A stretch of 64,000 nucleotides of DNA from Pseudovibrio ascidiaceicola (GCF_900114245.1 NZ_FOSK01000004.1:124001-188000); one strand, 5' to 3'. Numbered from the stretch's first letter, positions 44,163 to 55,955 are shown. Made by a program: numbers and translations. The notes: a model not told the origin generated them from the sequence alone.

Positions 44163-44278
44163 AGCTCTCCCTGACTTGATTTCTTCTCAGCCCTGACCGC
44201 TGAAATATATCGCCAGACTCGCCTGCCCTCTGCTAGCATTAATACCTACGTATTTTATGAATTAGCGGAGACGGGCAG

Positions 44279-45367
44279 ATGAAACGCCGTGACTTTCTGA
44301 AAACAGCAATGGCAACTGGTGCTGCGGGCGGCGCTTCTGTCCTTGCTGCGCCAGCACTTGCAAACGCCACATTGAACCTGAAACTCGTTGGCTCTTTCCC
44401 AAAGGGTTTCCCGGGTGTGGGCACTTCAGCTGAGCAGCTGGGCAAACGCATTGAGGCGCTTTCTGACGGTAAGATCTCCATCAAGTACTTTGGCGGTGGC
44501 GAGCTGGTGCCTCCGTTCGAGACATTTTCAGCTGTTTCCTCAGGCACAGCTGATATTGGCCACAACGCGCCTTATTATCAGGTGGGCAAGATCCGCTCGA
44601 CCATGTACTTCACCACTCTGCCTTTTGGTCTGGATGCGACCGAGCTTTCCGGTTGGCTGCGTCATGGTGGCGGTCAGGCGCTGTGGGATGAAGCTTATGC
44701 TCCACATGGTGTTAAGCCCTTTTATGCGGGTAGCTCAGGCGCTCAGGCAGGCGGCTGGTTCAAGAAGCCAATCAAGTCTCTGGATGACCTTGTCGGGCTG
44801 AAGATGCGCATTGCTGGCCTTGGTGGCGACATCCTGCGCAAAGTGGGTGCAACCACTGTTGTGACACCTCCACCAGAGATCTACCCTGCCCTGCAGTCTG
44901 GTGTGGTTGATGCAGCTGAGTTTGTTGGCCCGTGGAACGATCTCGCTCTCGGCCTTTACAAAATTGCGCCGTACTACCACTTGCCAGCATTCCATGAGCC
45001 GGGCCCGGGGCTGGAAATGATTGTGAACCAGAACACCTATGAGAACCTGAGCCCCTGGTTGAAGGAAGTTCTGGCACAAGCAGCGACAGCACAGGCTGAA
45101 GAGAGCACGGCGGAGTTCCGCTACAACAACACCATCGCTCTTTCCACTCTGGTGGAGCGCGGTGCTATTCTGTCTTCCTTCCCACCGGATGTGATTGAAG
45201 CGATTGGCGCGGCTGCACGCGAAGTGATTGCGGCCTATCCTGCTGGGGACGCCATGAGCGAGAAGATCCATGGTTCCTACATGGACTACGTGAAAGCTTG
45301 TTCTCTGTATGGTGCTCGTATGGAAGGACAGCTTTATCAGGACCGTGCGCAGGTGTGGTCTACGTAA
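44279..45367 (+). CDS. Orphan TRAP transporter substrate-binding protein (DctP/TakP-like)
   Basis: Periplasmic solute-binding protein, 362 residues. The start KRRDFLKTAMATGAAGG is a Tat signal, so it is exported folded; cleavage is likely after APALA. Conserved parts: GKISIKYFGGGELVPPFETF, AVSSGTADIGHNAPYY, KMRIAGLGGDILRKVGA with the Arg that binds the substrate carboxylate, and TPPPEIYPALQSGVVDAAEFVGPWND. The TakP branch binds 2-oxo acids or aromatic acids. No dctQ/dctM membrane genes are nearby, so its partners are elsewhere. Confidence 0.82.
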   Translation: MKRRDFLKTAMATGAAGGASVLAAPALANATLNLKLVGSFPKGFPGVGTSAEQLGKRIEALSDGKISIKYFGGGELVPPFETFSAVSSGTADIGHNAPYYQVGKIRSTMYFTTLPFGLDATELSGWLRHGGGQALWDEAYAPHGVKPFYAGSSGAQAGGWFKKPIKSLDDLVGLKMRIAGLGGDILRKVGATTVVTPPPEIYPALQSGVVDAAEFVGPWNDLALGLYKIAPYYHLPAFHEPGPGLEMIVNQNTYENLSPWLKEVLAQAATAQAEESTAEFRYNNTIALSTLVERGAILSSFPPDVIEAIGAAAREVIAAYPAGDAMSEKIHGSYMDYVKACSLYGARMEGQLYQDRAQVWST

Positions 45368-45724
45368 GCCCCACCTGACCGAGATTTTGGAATGGAGAGC
45401 TTTGCTTTCCATTCCGCAAGCTGCTTAAACGAATCATCAAAAGCTGATTAAATAACGTGAATGCTCTTGTACTCGCTGAAAACTCAAGTATATTTCCGAA
45501 ATAGTAATCAATTGCAACCTGCACATATACTTAGGCACTAAGTATTTCACCTATTTATATTACTTAGGTGAGAATAAGTAGGCAGTTAGTACAAATCCAA
45601 GCAACAGAATAAACGCTCTATAAAGAATTACTGACTCAATTTATGCGTGTAATCACCAAACAGTCAAACGGGCTGTTTTGCTTCGCTCAAAATTGGAACT
45701 CGAGTTTCCCTTTCAGGTGCTCTC
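45368..45724. other. Intergenic region upstream of the chemoreceptor
   Basis: About 357 bp. A hairpin GGAATGGA/TCCATTCC (45389-45396, 45408-45415) lies after the TRAP gene but lacks a U run. Further on, TACTTAGG occurs at 45528-45535 and 45561-45568, 33 bp apart, and TACTTAG-gca-CTAAGTA (45528-45544) is a perfect palindrome; these may be regulator sites. Confidence 0.45.
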
Positions 45725-47770
45725 ATGCGTCGTATTCTTTTAAAGTATCGCATTATCGCGATATTCATGCTTGCATTTGTGCCCATGCTCTATTTTGCTG
45801 GCTCACAAATCACCACCGCCTATAACAAAAAGGTGGAAGCATCCTCTATTGGCCAGGTTGCAGAGTTTGTTCCTGTATTGAGTGCTGTTGTTCACGAACT
45901 GCAAAAAGAGCGTGGCCGCTCTGCCGGATATCTTGGAGCTAAAGGCAAAGCCTTTGCCGAGGGCCTTGCAGCTCAGCATAAGCTGACTGATAGCAAAATC
46001 CGTATCTACAAAACTGCGCTGGACAACATCCACCTTGCTTCCATTGATAAGGGTCTTGCAGCTCAGGTGGACATGGTGAACAGCCGTCTGGCGAACATCG
46101 ATCGGATCCGCAATAACGTCAAAAGCCTGAACACAACCGTTGGCGAGACTGTTGCTTACTACAGCGGCACCATCAACGAGGCTTTTAAGTTTTTGCCAAG
46201 CACAATTGCTGTGAGCCGCGATGCAAGCCTTGTTCGCAAACTGAGCATGTATGAAGAAGTTTTGCTTGGTAAAGAGAATGCAGGCATTGAGCGCGCAATT
46301 GGTGCAAACGGCTTTAGTGCTCAGGAATTCAATCCGACTATCTATCACCGTTTTGTACGCCTTAGCGCCAGCCAGGACACGCATTTCAAAACCGCCCGTT
46401 CTTTGATGACCGGTCCTCAGGTGAAGTTTCTGGAGAAGATCTTCAACCGGCCTATCATGAGCCAGGTAGATGCTGCCCGTAAGTTGGGTTACGCCGCTGC
46501 GTTTGGTGGCGATATCTCCTCTATCTCCGGTACTGAGTGGTTTGATCTGGCGACCGAACGTATCGACTCGCTGAAGGATTTTGAAGACTACCTTGCGGAC
46601 GAACTGGTGATGCATGCGCAAAAGCTGACTGCGAATGCACAGTGGGAGTTCATGCTCGCCCTGATCATCTCCGGCATCGTGACTGTGCTGGGTATTGGCG
46701 CGGCTTACACGATCATTCGCAGTGTATCTATTCCGGTAACAGCCCTACTTAGCGATGCTCGCAAACTGGCTGAAGGCGACACCACTGTGACGTTCGCTGG
46801 TGCGACTGGCGTTGATGAAGTTGGCCAGGTGGCGAACGCTGTTATGTCTTTCCGTGATACAGTTGCTGAGCAGAAGCGATTGCAGAGCCTTTCTGAGAAA
46901 GAACATGAGCAGGAACGCGACCGTCAGATGCATGTGGATCAGCTGATCAGTGTGTTTAATGATCAGGTTTCCAGCGTTCTTGACCGGGTTGATGACAACA
47001 CCGGCAAGATGCAGCAAACCGCTGACTCTCTCACGCACATCGCGACAACCACATCTGACCGTGCCAACAGCGCTGCAGGTTCTTCTGAACAGGCCTCACA
47101 AAACGTACAGACTGTGGCATCTGCTGCTGAGGAGCTTTCAGCGTCCATCGAAGAGATTGGCCGTCAGATCTCCCAGACCAAGCAAACCGTTGATGATGCC
47201 ACCAGTGTTGCCACTGCAACCAACGACCATGTGGCAGATCTGGATGTTGCTGCGCAGAAGATTGGCGAAGTGGTCAACCTCATTCGCGACATCGCCGAGC
47301 AGACCAATTTGCTGGCCCTGAATGCGACCATTGAAGCAGCGCGTGCTGGCGAGATGGGCAAAGGCTTTGCGGTTGTTGCTTCTGAGGTGAAGGAGCTGGC
47401 AACCCAGACCTCCAAGGCGACAGAAGAGATTTCCTCGCAGATCTCGGGCATTCAGGGTTCCACGAAGGAAGCCGTGACTGCCATTGAGCAGATTGCTGGC
47501 ACAATGCATCAGGTGAATGAATACACCAGCTCCATTGCAACTGCGATTGCTCAACAGAATGCGGCAACGTCCTCCATCAGCCAGAACATTCAACAGGCTG
47601 CGCAGGGCACTCAGGATGTGGCGGACAGCATGAGCGTTGTGACGAGCTCGGTTCAGGAAACCAACAGCTCTGCCAATGACGTGCTTGAGGCATCTTCCTC
47701 TGTTTCCAAACAGGCAACAGAGCTGCGCCAGACAATCTCCAGCTTCCTGAGAGATGTTGTTGCAGCTTAA
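45725..47770 (+). CDS. Methyl-accepting chemotaxis protein with NIT sensor domain
   Basis: Inner-membrane chemoreceptor, 681 residues. Helix 1 at about 8-27, then a periplasmic NIT domain (about 40-300) recognised from [16 protein letters not shown], which in this family detects nitrate or nitrite; helix 2 at about 308-330; HAMP ([19 protein letters not shown]); and a long signalling coil with the hairpin tip [24 protein letters not shown] where CheA/CheW bind. No CheR-tether pentapeptide at the end ([10 protein letters not shown]). No other che genes here. Confidence 0.87.
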   Translation: MRRILLKYRIIAIFMLAFVPMLYFAGSQITTAYNKKVEASSIGQVAEFVPVLSAVVHELQKERGRSAGYLGAKGKAFAEGLAAQHKLTDSKIRIYKTALDNIHLASIDKGLAAQVDMVNSRLANIDRIRNNVKSLNTTVGETVAYYSGTINEAFKFLPSTIAVSRDASLVRKLSMYEEVLLGKENAGIERAIGANGFSAQEFNPTIYHRFVRLSASQDTHFKTARSLMTGPQVKFLEKIFNRPIMSQVDAARKLGYAAAFGGDISSISGTEWFDLATERIDSLKDFEDYLADELVMHAQKLTANAQWEFMLALIISGIVTVLGIGAAYTIIRSVSIPVTALLSDARKLAEGDTTVTFAGATGVDEVGQVANAVMSFRDTVAEQKRLQSLSEKEHEQERDRQMHVDQLISVFNDQVSSVLDRVDDNTGKMQQTADSLTHIATTTSDRANSAAGSSEQASQNVQTVASAAEELSASIEEIGRQISQTKQTVDDATSVATATNDHVADLDVAAQKIGEVVNLIRDIAEQTNLLALNATIEAARAGEMGKGFAVVASEVKELATQTSKATEEISSQISGIQGSTKEAVTAIEQIAGTMHQVNEYTSSIATAIAQQNAATSSISQNIQQAAQGTQDVADSMSVVTSSVQETNSSANDVLEASSSVSKQATELRQTISSFLRDVVAA

Positions 47771-47795
47771 GCATTGAGCATTACCGAAATGCATT

Positions 47796-47828
47796 GAGGA
47801 GGGCTCTGGCCCTCCTCTTTTGTTTGAT
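47796..47828 (+). terminator. Rho-independent terminator of the chemoreceptor gene
   Basis: GAGGAGGGC (47796-47804) pairs with GCCCTCCTC (47809-47817), then TTTTGTTT. Confidence 0.88.
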
Positions 47829-47868
47829 CCCGAGTTGACCTTGGCTGGAAAGCCCATATAAGAGCGCC

Positions 47869-49047
47869 ATGCAAAACATTGACGTTCTTATAATAGGTGC
47901 AGGCGCTGCCGGCCTGATGTGTGCCATTGAAGCTGGAAAGCGAGGACGCTCTGTGCTGGTGATTGACCATGCCAAGCGCCCAGCGGACAAGATCCGTATC
48001 TCCGGTGGCGGGCGGTGCAATTTCACCAATCTGCACGCATCTCCTGCAAACTATCTTTCTGAGAACCCACGTTTTGCTGTTTCCGCTTTAAAGCGTTTCA
48101 CCCAGCAAGATTTTATTGCGCTGGTAGATAAGCACCGCATCAGCTGGCACGAGAAGACATTGGGCCAACTGTTTTGCGATGACAGCGCGCAACAGATCAT
48201 CGATATGCTGCTCCAACTTTGCCAGCAGTCTGGTGTACGGATTCAACTGGGCACCAGTGTTACCTCTCTCACCAAACCTGATGATCGCTTCACCGTTGGC
48301 ACCTCCAGAGACACAGTGAGAGCGCAATCAGTGGTTGTGGCTTGTGGCGGACCTTCCATTCCCAAGATGGGAGCTACCGGCTTTGGCTATGAGATTGCCA
48401 AGCAGTTTGATCTACCGCTCGTCTCCCCTCGCGCTGCCCTTGTGCCGTTCGTCTTTGATGATGCCATGCGCGAGCGTACCAAACACCTTGCGGGTGTTTC
48501 AGTGGATGCTGTTGTGTCTTTCAAAAAGACCAGTTTCCGCGAAGGTTTGCTTTTCACTCATCGCGGCCTTTCCGGGCCATCTATTTTGCAGATTTCCTCT
48601 TACTGGGAAGAAGGCAAAGACATTCGCGTCAATCTATTGCCTGACACAGATGTTTTTGAAGCGCTGAAGTCCGCTAAACAAAGCCAGCCGAAGCAGGACA
48701 TTAAGACCGCTTTGGCGAGTTTGCTGCCCAAGAAGCTGGCCACACATATTGCTGAGGAGCATAAGCTGGGCGGACGATTAGCCGACATCTCCGACAAGGT
48801 GCTGCGCAAGGCTGCTCTGGCAATCAACGAGTGGACCCTCAAGCCCGTCGGCACCGAAGGCTACCGCACCGCAGAAGTCACCCTCGGCGGCGTGAGCACA
48901 AACGCCCTTTCCTCCAAAACTATGGAAACCAGCTCAGTCCCTGGCCTCTTCTTCATCGGCGAAGTCGTCGACGTCACCGGCCATCTCGGCGGCTTCAACT
49001 TCCAATGGGCCTGGTCCTCAGGCCACGCGGCGGGGCAGTTTGTTTAG
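47869..49047 (+). CDS. HI0933/BaiN-type NAD(P)/FAD-dependent oxidoreductase
   Basis: Flavoprotein of 392 residues. DVLIIGAGAAGLMCAIEAGKRG is the FAD-binding motif, RISGGGRCNFTNLH the HI0933 signature, VVACGGPSIPKMGATGFGYEIA the second FAD segment and LFFIGEVVDVTGHLGGFNFQWAWSSG the closing one. Physiological substrate is unknown; BaiN homologues reduce steroid double bonds. The last 70 codons have a marked excess of C at third positions compared with the rest of the gene. Paralogue of the gene at 32,302. Confidence 0.85.
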   Translation: MQNIDVLIIGAGAAGLMCAIEAGKRGRSVLVIDHAKRPADKIRISGGGRCNFTNLHASPANYLSENPRFAVSALKRFTQQDFIALVDKHRISWHEKTLGQLFCDDSAQQIIDMLLQLCQQSGVRIQLGTSVTSLTKPDDRFTVGTSRDTVRAQSVVVACGGPSIPKMGATGFGYEIAKQFDLPLVSPRAALVPFVFDDAMRERTKHLAGVSVDAVVSFKKTSFREGLLFTHRGLSGPSILQISSYWEEGKDIRVNLLPDTDVFEALKSAKQSQPKQDIKTALASLLPKKLATHIAEEHKLGGRLADISDKVLRKAALAINEWTLKPVGTEGYRTAEVTLGGVSTNALSSKTMETSSVPGLFFIGEVVDVTGHLGGFNFQWAWSSGHAAGQFV

Positions 49048-49296
49048 GCAAGCAAATTAAGATCGAAAAAATTACCTAAACATCCATAACCACAACCTGC
49101 CTAATAAAGACTACTGGTGCTGTTTTGTCTCGCGACAATTGCGCGCGTTTAATAGGAGTAGGTAGAATAGCTCAAATATATCAAAATTTTAGAGAAGTTT
49201 GAATTTGGTGTTTGTATTAGGCTTGGTGGATTGAAAATTTGGTGTGACGCGGTACACTTTTGGGGCTTAATCAAGAAACAATAGTAAAGCCAACAA

Positions 49297-50979
49297 ATGG
49301 CACTTATTCTTCATCTGCTGCAGCAAATGTGTGTGTATTTGGTGATCGTTTATATGGTCAGCAAAACGCCGCTGTTTAAAATCTTTACGGAAGACGCCCC
49401 TCGCCTGCCGCACAAGGTACTTATTTATCTGGTGTTCTCTGGCTTTTGCGTGATTGCCACAACATTCGGTGAACAGGTTGATGGGGCTATTGCTAACACC
49501 CGCGCTATGGGCGCGGTTCTGGGTGGCCTTTTGGGTGGCCCGGTTACGGGATTTCTGATTGGGTTGACGGGCGGTTTGCACCGCTACGGCTTTGGTGGGT
49601 TTACTGATCTGGCTTGTGCGATCTCGACCACCTCAGAAGGCCTGTTGGCCGGGATGACTGCATTCTATTTGCGCACGCATAACAAACGCGCACTGCTGTT
49701 TCGCCCGATGTTTGTGTTTGGCCTCACCTTTGTAGCGGAAGTGGTGCAGATGCTCATCATCCTGATTGTAGCCCGGCCATTTGATCAGGCTCTTGCGCTT
49801 GTCCAGCAAATTGCGCCCCCGATGTTGTTCGTCAACTCACTGGGAGCAGCTTTCTTTATGAGCATTGTCCGCGATCAGAAGACGATGTTTGACAAACTAT
49901 CATCAGCCTTCTCCAGTCAGGCACTAAAGATTGCAGAACGATGTGTCGGCGTCCTTGCTAAGGGGCTAAATGAAGTCTCTGGAGGCAAGGTTGCCCAGAT
50001 TGTTAAAGACGAAACGAATGTAGGGGCCGTCGCGATTACGGACCGTACCAAGCTGCTTGCCTTTATTGGTATTGGTTCGGATCACCACAAACCGGGGACA
50101 GAGATTTCCTCTCAACTGACTACTGATGCTATCGAACAAAACAAGGTTATGTATGCAGACGGTGTTGAAGAGCCATATGGCTGTTCGCTGTCATCCTCCT
50201 GCAAGTTGGGTTCATGCCTTGTTATTCCGCTTCATAGCGACTCTCAGGTGATCGGCACAATCAAACTCTACGAGCAGAAGAACAAGCTGTTTTTGAATAT
50301 CAACCGAACACTGGGCGAAGGCATTGCGAAGCTTCTCTCCAATCAGATCCTTTATGGAGAACTGGAAGAGAAACAGAGCCTTTTGACACGGGCTGAGTTG
50401 AAACTGCTGCAAGCGCAAGTGAACCCGCACTTTCTGTTCAACACGCTCAATACGATTGCGATCATTACAAAACGCGACGCGGAGAAGGCTCGGGAACTAT
50501 TGCTCCAGCTCTCCAAATTTTTACGCATTAACCTGAAGCGCACCTCTGGCCTCGTCACTCTTGGTGAAGAACTTGACCATGTGGACGCCTATCTGGCGAT
50601 TGAGAAAGCTCGTTTCCCGGACAAACTGGCTGTCGAGCTCGATGTTCCCGCTGAACTGCTATCCTTGAAAATTCCAGCATTTACGTTGCAGCCACTCATT
50701 GAAAACGCCATTAAGCATGGCATTTCGCAGAGCATAGACGGTGGATGCGTTAGAATCCGTGGGCTCTTGAGCAATGAGTATGTGGAACTTCAAGTGGAAG
50801 ACGATGCCGGGCTTTATGTGCCACCACAGAACCGCGAAGGACTTGGAGTTTCACTGGTCGACAAACGCTTGAAGAAACAGTGGGGGGAGGAGTTTGGCCT
50901 GCACATTGAATGGGAAGAGGACGCTTTTACCCGGGTTTCAATCCTACTCCCTGCTCCTATGTTGGAGGCAGCCCAATGA
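49297..50979 (+). CDS. btsS: LytS/BtsS-type sensor histidine kinase
   Basis: Membrane kinase, 560 residues. Residues 1-195 form the 5TM-LYT sensor with about six helices (GAVLGGLLGGPVTGFLIGLTGG is its signature). A GAF-like domain (205-345) contains C296, C302 and C307, and the kinase follows: QAQVNPHFLFNTLNTI with phospho-acceptor H378, N-box ENAIKHGI, and GLGVSLVDKRL. E. coli BtsS binds pyruvate; the neighbouring CstA-family gene suggests the same kind of signal here. ATGA overlap with btsR. Confidence 0.85.
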   Translation: MALILHLLQQMCVYLVIVYMVSKTPLFKIFTEDAPRLPHKVLIYLVFSGFCVIATTFGEQVDGAIANTRAMGAVLGGLLGGPVTGFLIGLTGGLHRYGFGGFTDLACAISTTSEGLLAGMTAFYLRTHNKRALLFRPMFVFGLTFVAEVVQMLIILIVARPFDQALALVQQIAPPMLFVNSLGAAFFMSIVRDQKTMFDKLSSAFSSQALKIAERCVGVLAKGLNEVSGGKVAQIVKDETNVGAVAITDRTKLLAFIGIGSDHHKPGTEISSQLTTDAIEQNKVMYADGVEEPYGCSLSSSCKLGSCLVIPLHSDSQVIGTIKLYEQKNKLFLNINRTLGEGIAKLLSNQILYGELEEKQSLLTRAELKLLQAQVNPHFLFNTLNTIAIITKRDAEKARELLLQLSKFLRINLKRTSGLVTLGEELDHVDAYLAIEKARFPDKLAVELDVPAELLSLKIPAFTLQPLIENAIKHGISQSIDGGCVRIRGLLSNEYVELQVEDDAGLYVPPQNREGLGVSLVDKRLKKQWGEEFGLHIEWEEDAFTRVSILLPAPMLEAAQ

Positions 50980-51686
50980 TTAGTTGTCTGATTGTTGATG
51001 ATGAACCTTATGCTCGTGAGGAGTTGAAGGATTTGCTCACTGGAGCAGATGGTATCGAAGTACTTGGCGAGTGCAGTAATGCGATTGATGCCCTTGGGTT
51101 TATAAATAAGCACAAGCCTCAACTGGTGTTTCTGGACATTCAGATGCCGCGCATCTCTGGCATGGAAATGATTGGCATGTTGGACCCGGAGACTATGCCG
51201 CGCATTGTGTTTTCTACCGCTTATGACGAGTATGCCATTAAAGCCTTCGAGCATCATGCTTTTGATTATCTGCTCAAACCAATTGAAGAGGACCGGCTTG
51301 CCAAGACACTTGGCCGGGTCCGGTCTGATCTGCGTCCGCAATTGATGGAAGAAATTACTCCTCAAGAGCTTCAGCACCTCCCCTGCTATCTTGGAAACAA
51401 GCTGAAGGTCGTTCCAGTGGCAACCGTTGAATATGTGTTTAGCGACTTGTCTGGAATCCATGTGGCGACCGCAGAGTCTTATGTCCACACACACCTCACC
51501 CTTAAAGTGCTGGAGCAAAGAACCGCATTGGCCCGTTGCCACCGCCAGTACCTCGTCTCACCGGATGCGATTTCGGAAATCGTGCTGCAAGAAACAGGTG
51601 CGGAAGTGGTGACGCACAACGGCACCAAGATCCCAGTTTCGCGTCGCTACCTGAAAAGCCTGAAGCAACATTTTGGATATTCATAA
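50976..51686 (+). CDS. btsR: LytTR response regulator (BtsR-type)
   Basis: Response regulator, 236 residues. The receiver spans 1-120 with D8-D9, phospho-acceptor D54 (VFLDIQMP) and K in YLLKPIEED. The C-terminal LytTR DNA-binding domain runs from about 135 (KLKVVPVATVEYVFSDLSGIHV, then ALARCHRQYLVS, and KIPVSRRYLKSLK). ATG 50976 has GGAGG ahead and overlaps the kinase stop. It probably activates the downstream cstA gene by binding the repeats at 51,751-51,799. Confidence 0.88.
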   Translation: MISCLIVDDEPYAREELKDLLTGADGIEVLGECSNAIDALGFINKHKPQLVFLDIQMPRISGMEMIGMLDPETMPRIVFSTAYDEYAIKAFEHHAFDYLLKPIEEDRLAKTLGRVRSDLRPQLMEEITPQELQHLPCYLGNKLKVVPVATVEYVFSDLSGIHVATAESYVHTHLTLKVLEQRTALARCHRQYLVSPDAISEIVLQETGAEVVTHNGTKIPVSRRYLKSLKQHFGYS

Positions 51687-51750
51687 GTGCGTATATACAC
51701 TTAGCCCTTGGGTCACTTCAAGTTTACGTGAAACTGTCGCGTCGCAATTA

Positions 51751-51799
51751 ACCGCTTATTTGTTTTAATTGCCGCTCACCTTGCCTCAACTGCCGCTTA
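51751..51799 (+). promoter_or_regulatory. Three direct repeats, predicted BtsR binding sites
   Basis: ACCGCTTA (51751-51758), GCCGCTCA (51771-51778) and GCCGCTTA (51792-51799), separated by 12 and 13 bp, so 20-21 bp centre to centre on one face of the helix. From memory, E. coli BtsR binds ACC(G/A)CT(C/T)A repeats 13 bp apart in front of its CstA-family target. The sites lie 69-117 bp before the cstA ATG, right for an activator. Confidence 0.6.
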
Positions 51800-51867
51800 G
51801 CTGAAACTTCAGCGCCTTGCCCTTGAAACCGGTCTAATCGCTCCCAGAGATTTGTGGAGGAAGAAAG

Positions 51868-53313
51868 ATGTCCTGGTTTCTCTTAAGTATTGGCCTGCTG
51901 TTCGGCGGCTATTTTATCTATGGCATGTTTGTCGAGAAGGTTTTCGGGATTAAGCCCGCACGCCAGACACCTGCCCATGCACATACAGACGGCGTCGATT
52001 ATGTGCCGATGTCCACCAAGAAGGTCTATCTGGTTCAACTGCTGAACATTGCAGGTGTTGGACCGATTTTTGGTCCGATCCTTGGAGCTCTGTATGGTCC
52101 AGCTGCGATGCTCTGGATCGTTTGTGGCTGCATCTTTGCAGGCGCAGTGCATGATTACTTCTCCGGCATGCTGTCCGTTCGCAACAAAGGGCAATCCGTC
52201 CCCAACCTTGCCGGTAAGTACCTTGGCAACGGTGCGAAGCACTTCATGAACATCTTTGCAATTGTTCTGCTTTTGCTCGTGGGTGTCGTGTTCGTGTCTG
52301 CTCCGGCAAGCCTGCTCGGCCGCCTGACTGGTGTTGATGTAACCATCTTCCTAGTTTGCATCTTCGCATACTACCTAATCGCCACCATCGTTCCTGTCGA
52401 CAAGATCATCGGGCGCTTCTACCCCTTCTTCGGCGCATTACTGGTGTTTATGTCTGTGGGCTTGACGGTCGCTTTGCTGCTATCCAGCGAACACACCATG
52501 CTGCCAGGTGTTGAAGTTGGCGATTTCTTCCAGAACCTGAACCCGAATGACATGCCACTGTGGCCTGCTCTGTTCATCACTATTGCTTGTGGTGCGATCT
52601 CCGGCTTCCATGCCACGCAGTCCCCTCTGATGGCCCGTTGCATGGAAAATGAGGAAAATGGTCGCTTCGTCTTTTACGGTGCGATGATCGGTGAAGGCGT
52701 CATCGCGATTATCTGGTGCGCAATTGCTCTGTCCTTCTTCGGCGGTGTTGAAGGCCTTGCAGAAGGCATGGGCGGCAATCCTGCGAACCTGGTTTATGAA
52801 GCATCCAACGGTCTTTTGGGCGCATTTGGTGGCTTCCTTGCGGTGCTCGGCGTGATTATTCTGCCAATCACTTCTGGCGATACTGCATTCCGCTCAGCGC
52901 GCCTGATCCTTGCTGAGTTCTTCAACATGCCGCAGAACCAGATGCCAAAGCGTTTGCTGCTGGCGATCCCGCTGTTCGTTGGAGGAGCACTCCTTACTCA
53001 GGTGGATTTCGGCGTGATCTGGCGTTACTTCGGCGTCGCCAATCAGGCAACTGCCGCACTGATGCTTTGGACTGCAGCTGCCTACTTGCTGCGCCACAAC
53101 AAGCTGCATTGGATCTGCACTATACCGGCAACCTTCATGACCACCGTTGTTGTGACCTTCCTGCTGAACTCCACCAAACTTGGGTTTGGCCTGCCAATGA
53201 CGGTCTCCACCATCGGCGGCATCCTCGCAGCCCTGCTGATTGCCTCAGCAGTCTGGGTGAAGGTGAAGGGTAAAGTCGTCGACCACGAAGACGTGCTTGA
53301 ACCTGGCGAGTAA
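51868..53313 (+). CDS. cstA: CstA-family carbon starvation protein / pyruvate transporter
   Basis: Inner-membrane carrier of 481 residues with about 13 helices, the shorter form of the family (E. coli CstA and BtsT are about 700). Signature pieces are LNIAGVGPIFGPILGALYGPAAMLWIV, FAGAVHDYFSGMLSVRNKG and CGAISGFHATQSPLMARCMENE. Members import pyruvate or peptides with protons. A BtsSR-like system upstream and its predicted binding sites point to pyruvate. GAGGAAGAAAG precedes the ATG; a strong terminator follows. Confidence 0.87.
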   Translation: MSWFLLSIGLLFGGYFIYGMFVEKVFGIKPARQTPAHAHTDGVDYVPMSTKKVYLVQLLNIAGVGPIFGPILGALYGPAAMLWIVCGCIFAGAVHDYFSGMLSVRNKGQSVPNLAGKYLGNGAKHFMNIFAIVLLLLVGVVFVSAPASLLGRLTGVDVTIFLVCIFAYYLIATIVPVDKIIGRFYPFFGALLVFMSVGLTVALLLSSEHTMLPGVEVGDFFQNLNPNDMPLWPALFITIACGAISGFHATQSPLMARCMENEENGRFVFYGAMIGEGVIAIIWCAIALSFFGGVEGLAEGMGGNPANLVYEASNGLLGAFGGFLAVLGVIILPITSGDTAFRSARLILAEFFNMPQNQMPKRLLLAIPLFVGGALLTQVDFGVIWRYFGVANQATAALMLWTAAAYLLRHNKLHWICTIPATFMTTVVVTFLLNSTKLGFGLPMTVSTIGGILAALLIASAVWVKVKGKVVDHEDVLEPGE

Positions 53314-53336
53314 CCCTCCCTCCGCTCGCCAAAGCA

Positions 53337-53375
53337 AAACAGCGCAAGGACCCTAGTCCCTGCGCTGTTTTTTTG
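53337..53375 (+). terminator. Rho-independent terminator of cstA
   Basis: ACAGCGCA (53339-53346) pairs with TGCGCTGT (53361-53368), inner GGAC/GTCC, followed by T7. Confidence 0.9.
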
Positions 53376-53553
53376 TACTTACCAGCCTTCCAACTTTCAC
53401 TATAAATAAGAAGAACTTATCGCATCGTGCAAAAGATGCAATTTCACTTAATGCTCCTGGAGATCTATATTCAGTCTAGAATTTGCTGGATGCATCGTTT
53501 CGTCACACCGCTTAAGGTAAACGCTACGTCAAAACCAGCAAGAGCCAAATTAG

Positions 53554-55746
<2,193 letters not shown>

Positions 55747-55756
55747 TAAATAAGAT

Positions 55757-55792
55757 AAGCCCGGACAGGACACTGCCCGGGCTTCCTCTTGC
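55757..55792 (+). terminator. Rho-independent terminator of katG
   Basis: AAGCCCGG (55757-55764) pairs with CCGGGCTT (55777-55784), followed by CCTCTT; moderate U content. Confidence 0.75.
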
Positions 55793-55867
55793 AACTCCAT
55801 ACAGGTGCCCTCTCTACCCCAGCTATATCCGGTTGCGTTCCTGTGGTTTTCCGGTTAAGAACCGCTT

Positions 55868-55955
55868 GACCTCGGGGTGCGCGTATTTGTCGTGCTGAGA
55901 TGCTTTAGTGGCGAACCCGTTGAACCTGAACCGGCTAGAACCGGCGGAGGGAAGG
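55868..55955 (+). promoter_or_regulatory. TPP riboswitch (THI element) upstream of thiBPQ
   Basis: The conserved blocks appear in order: CTCGGGGTGCGC, GTGCTGAGATG, GAACCCGTTGAACCTGAAC, CCGGCTAGAACCGGCGG and AGGGAAG. Thiamine pyrophosphate binding would lower thiBPQ expression. The thiB start codon lies about 47 bp after it, and its GGAGG site is outside the core, so control could act on translation or transcription. Confidence 0.93.

Noticed and set aside
45389-45415. Hairpin after the TRAP binding-protein gene as a terminator
   Set aside because: The 8-bp stem is clear, but no U run follows on either strand.
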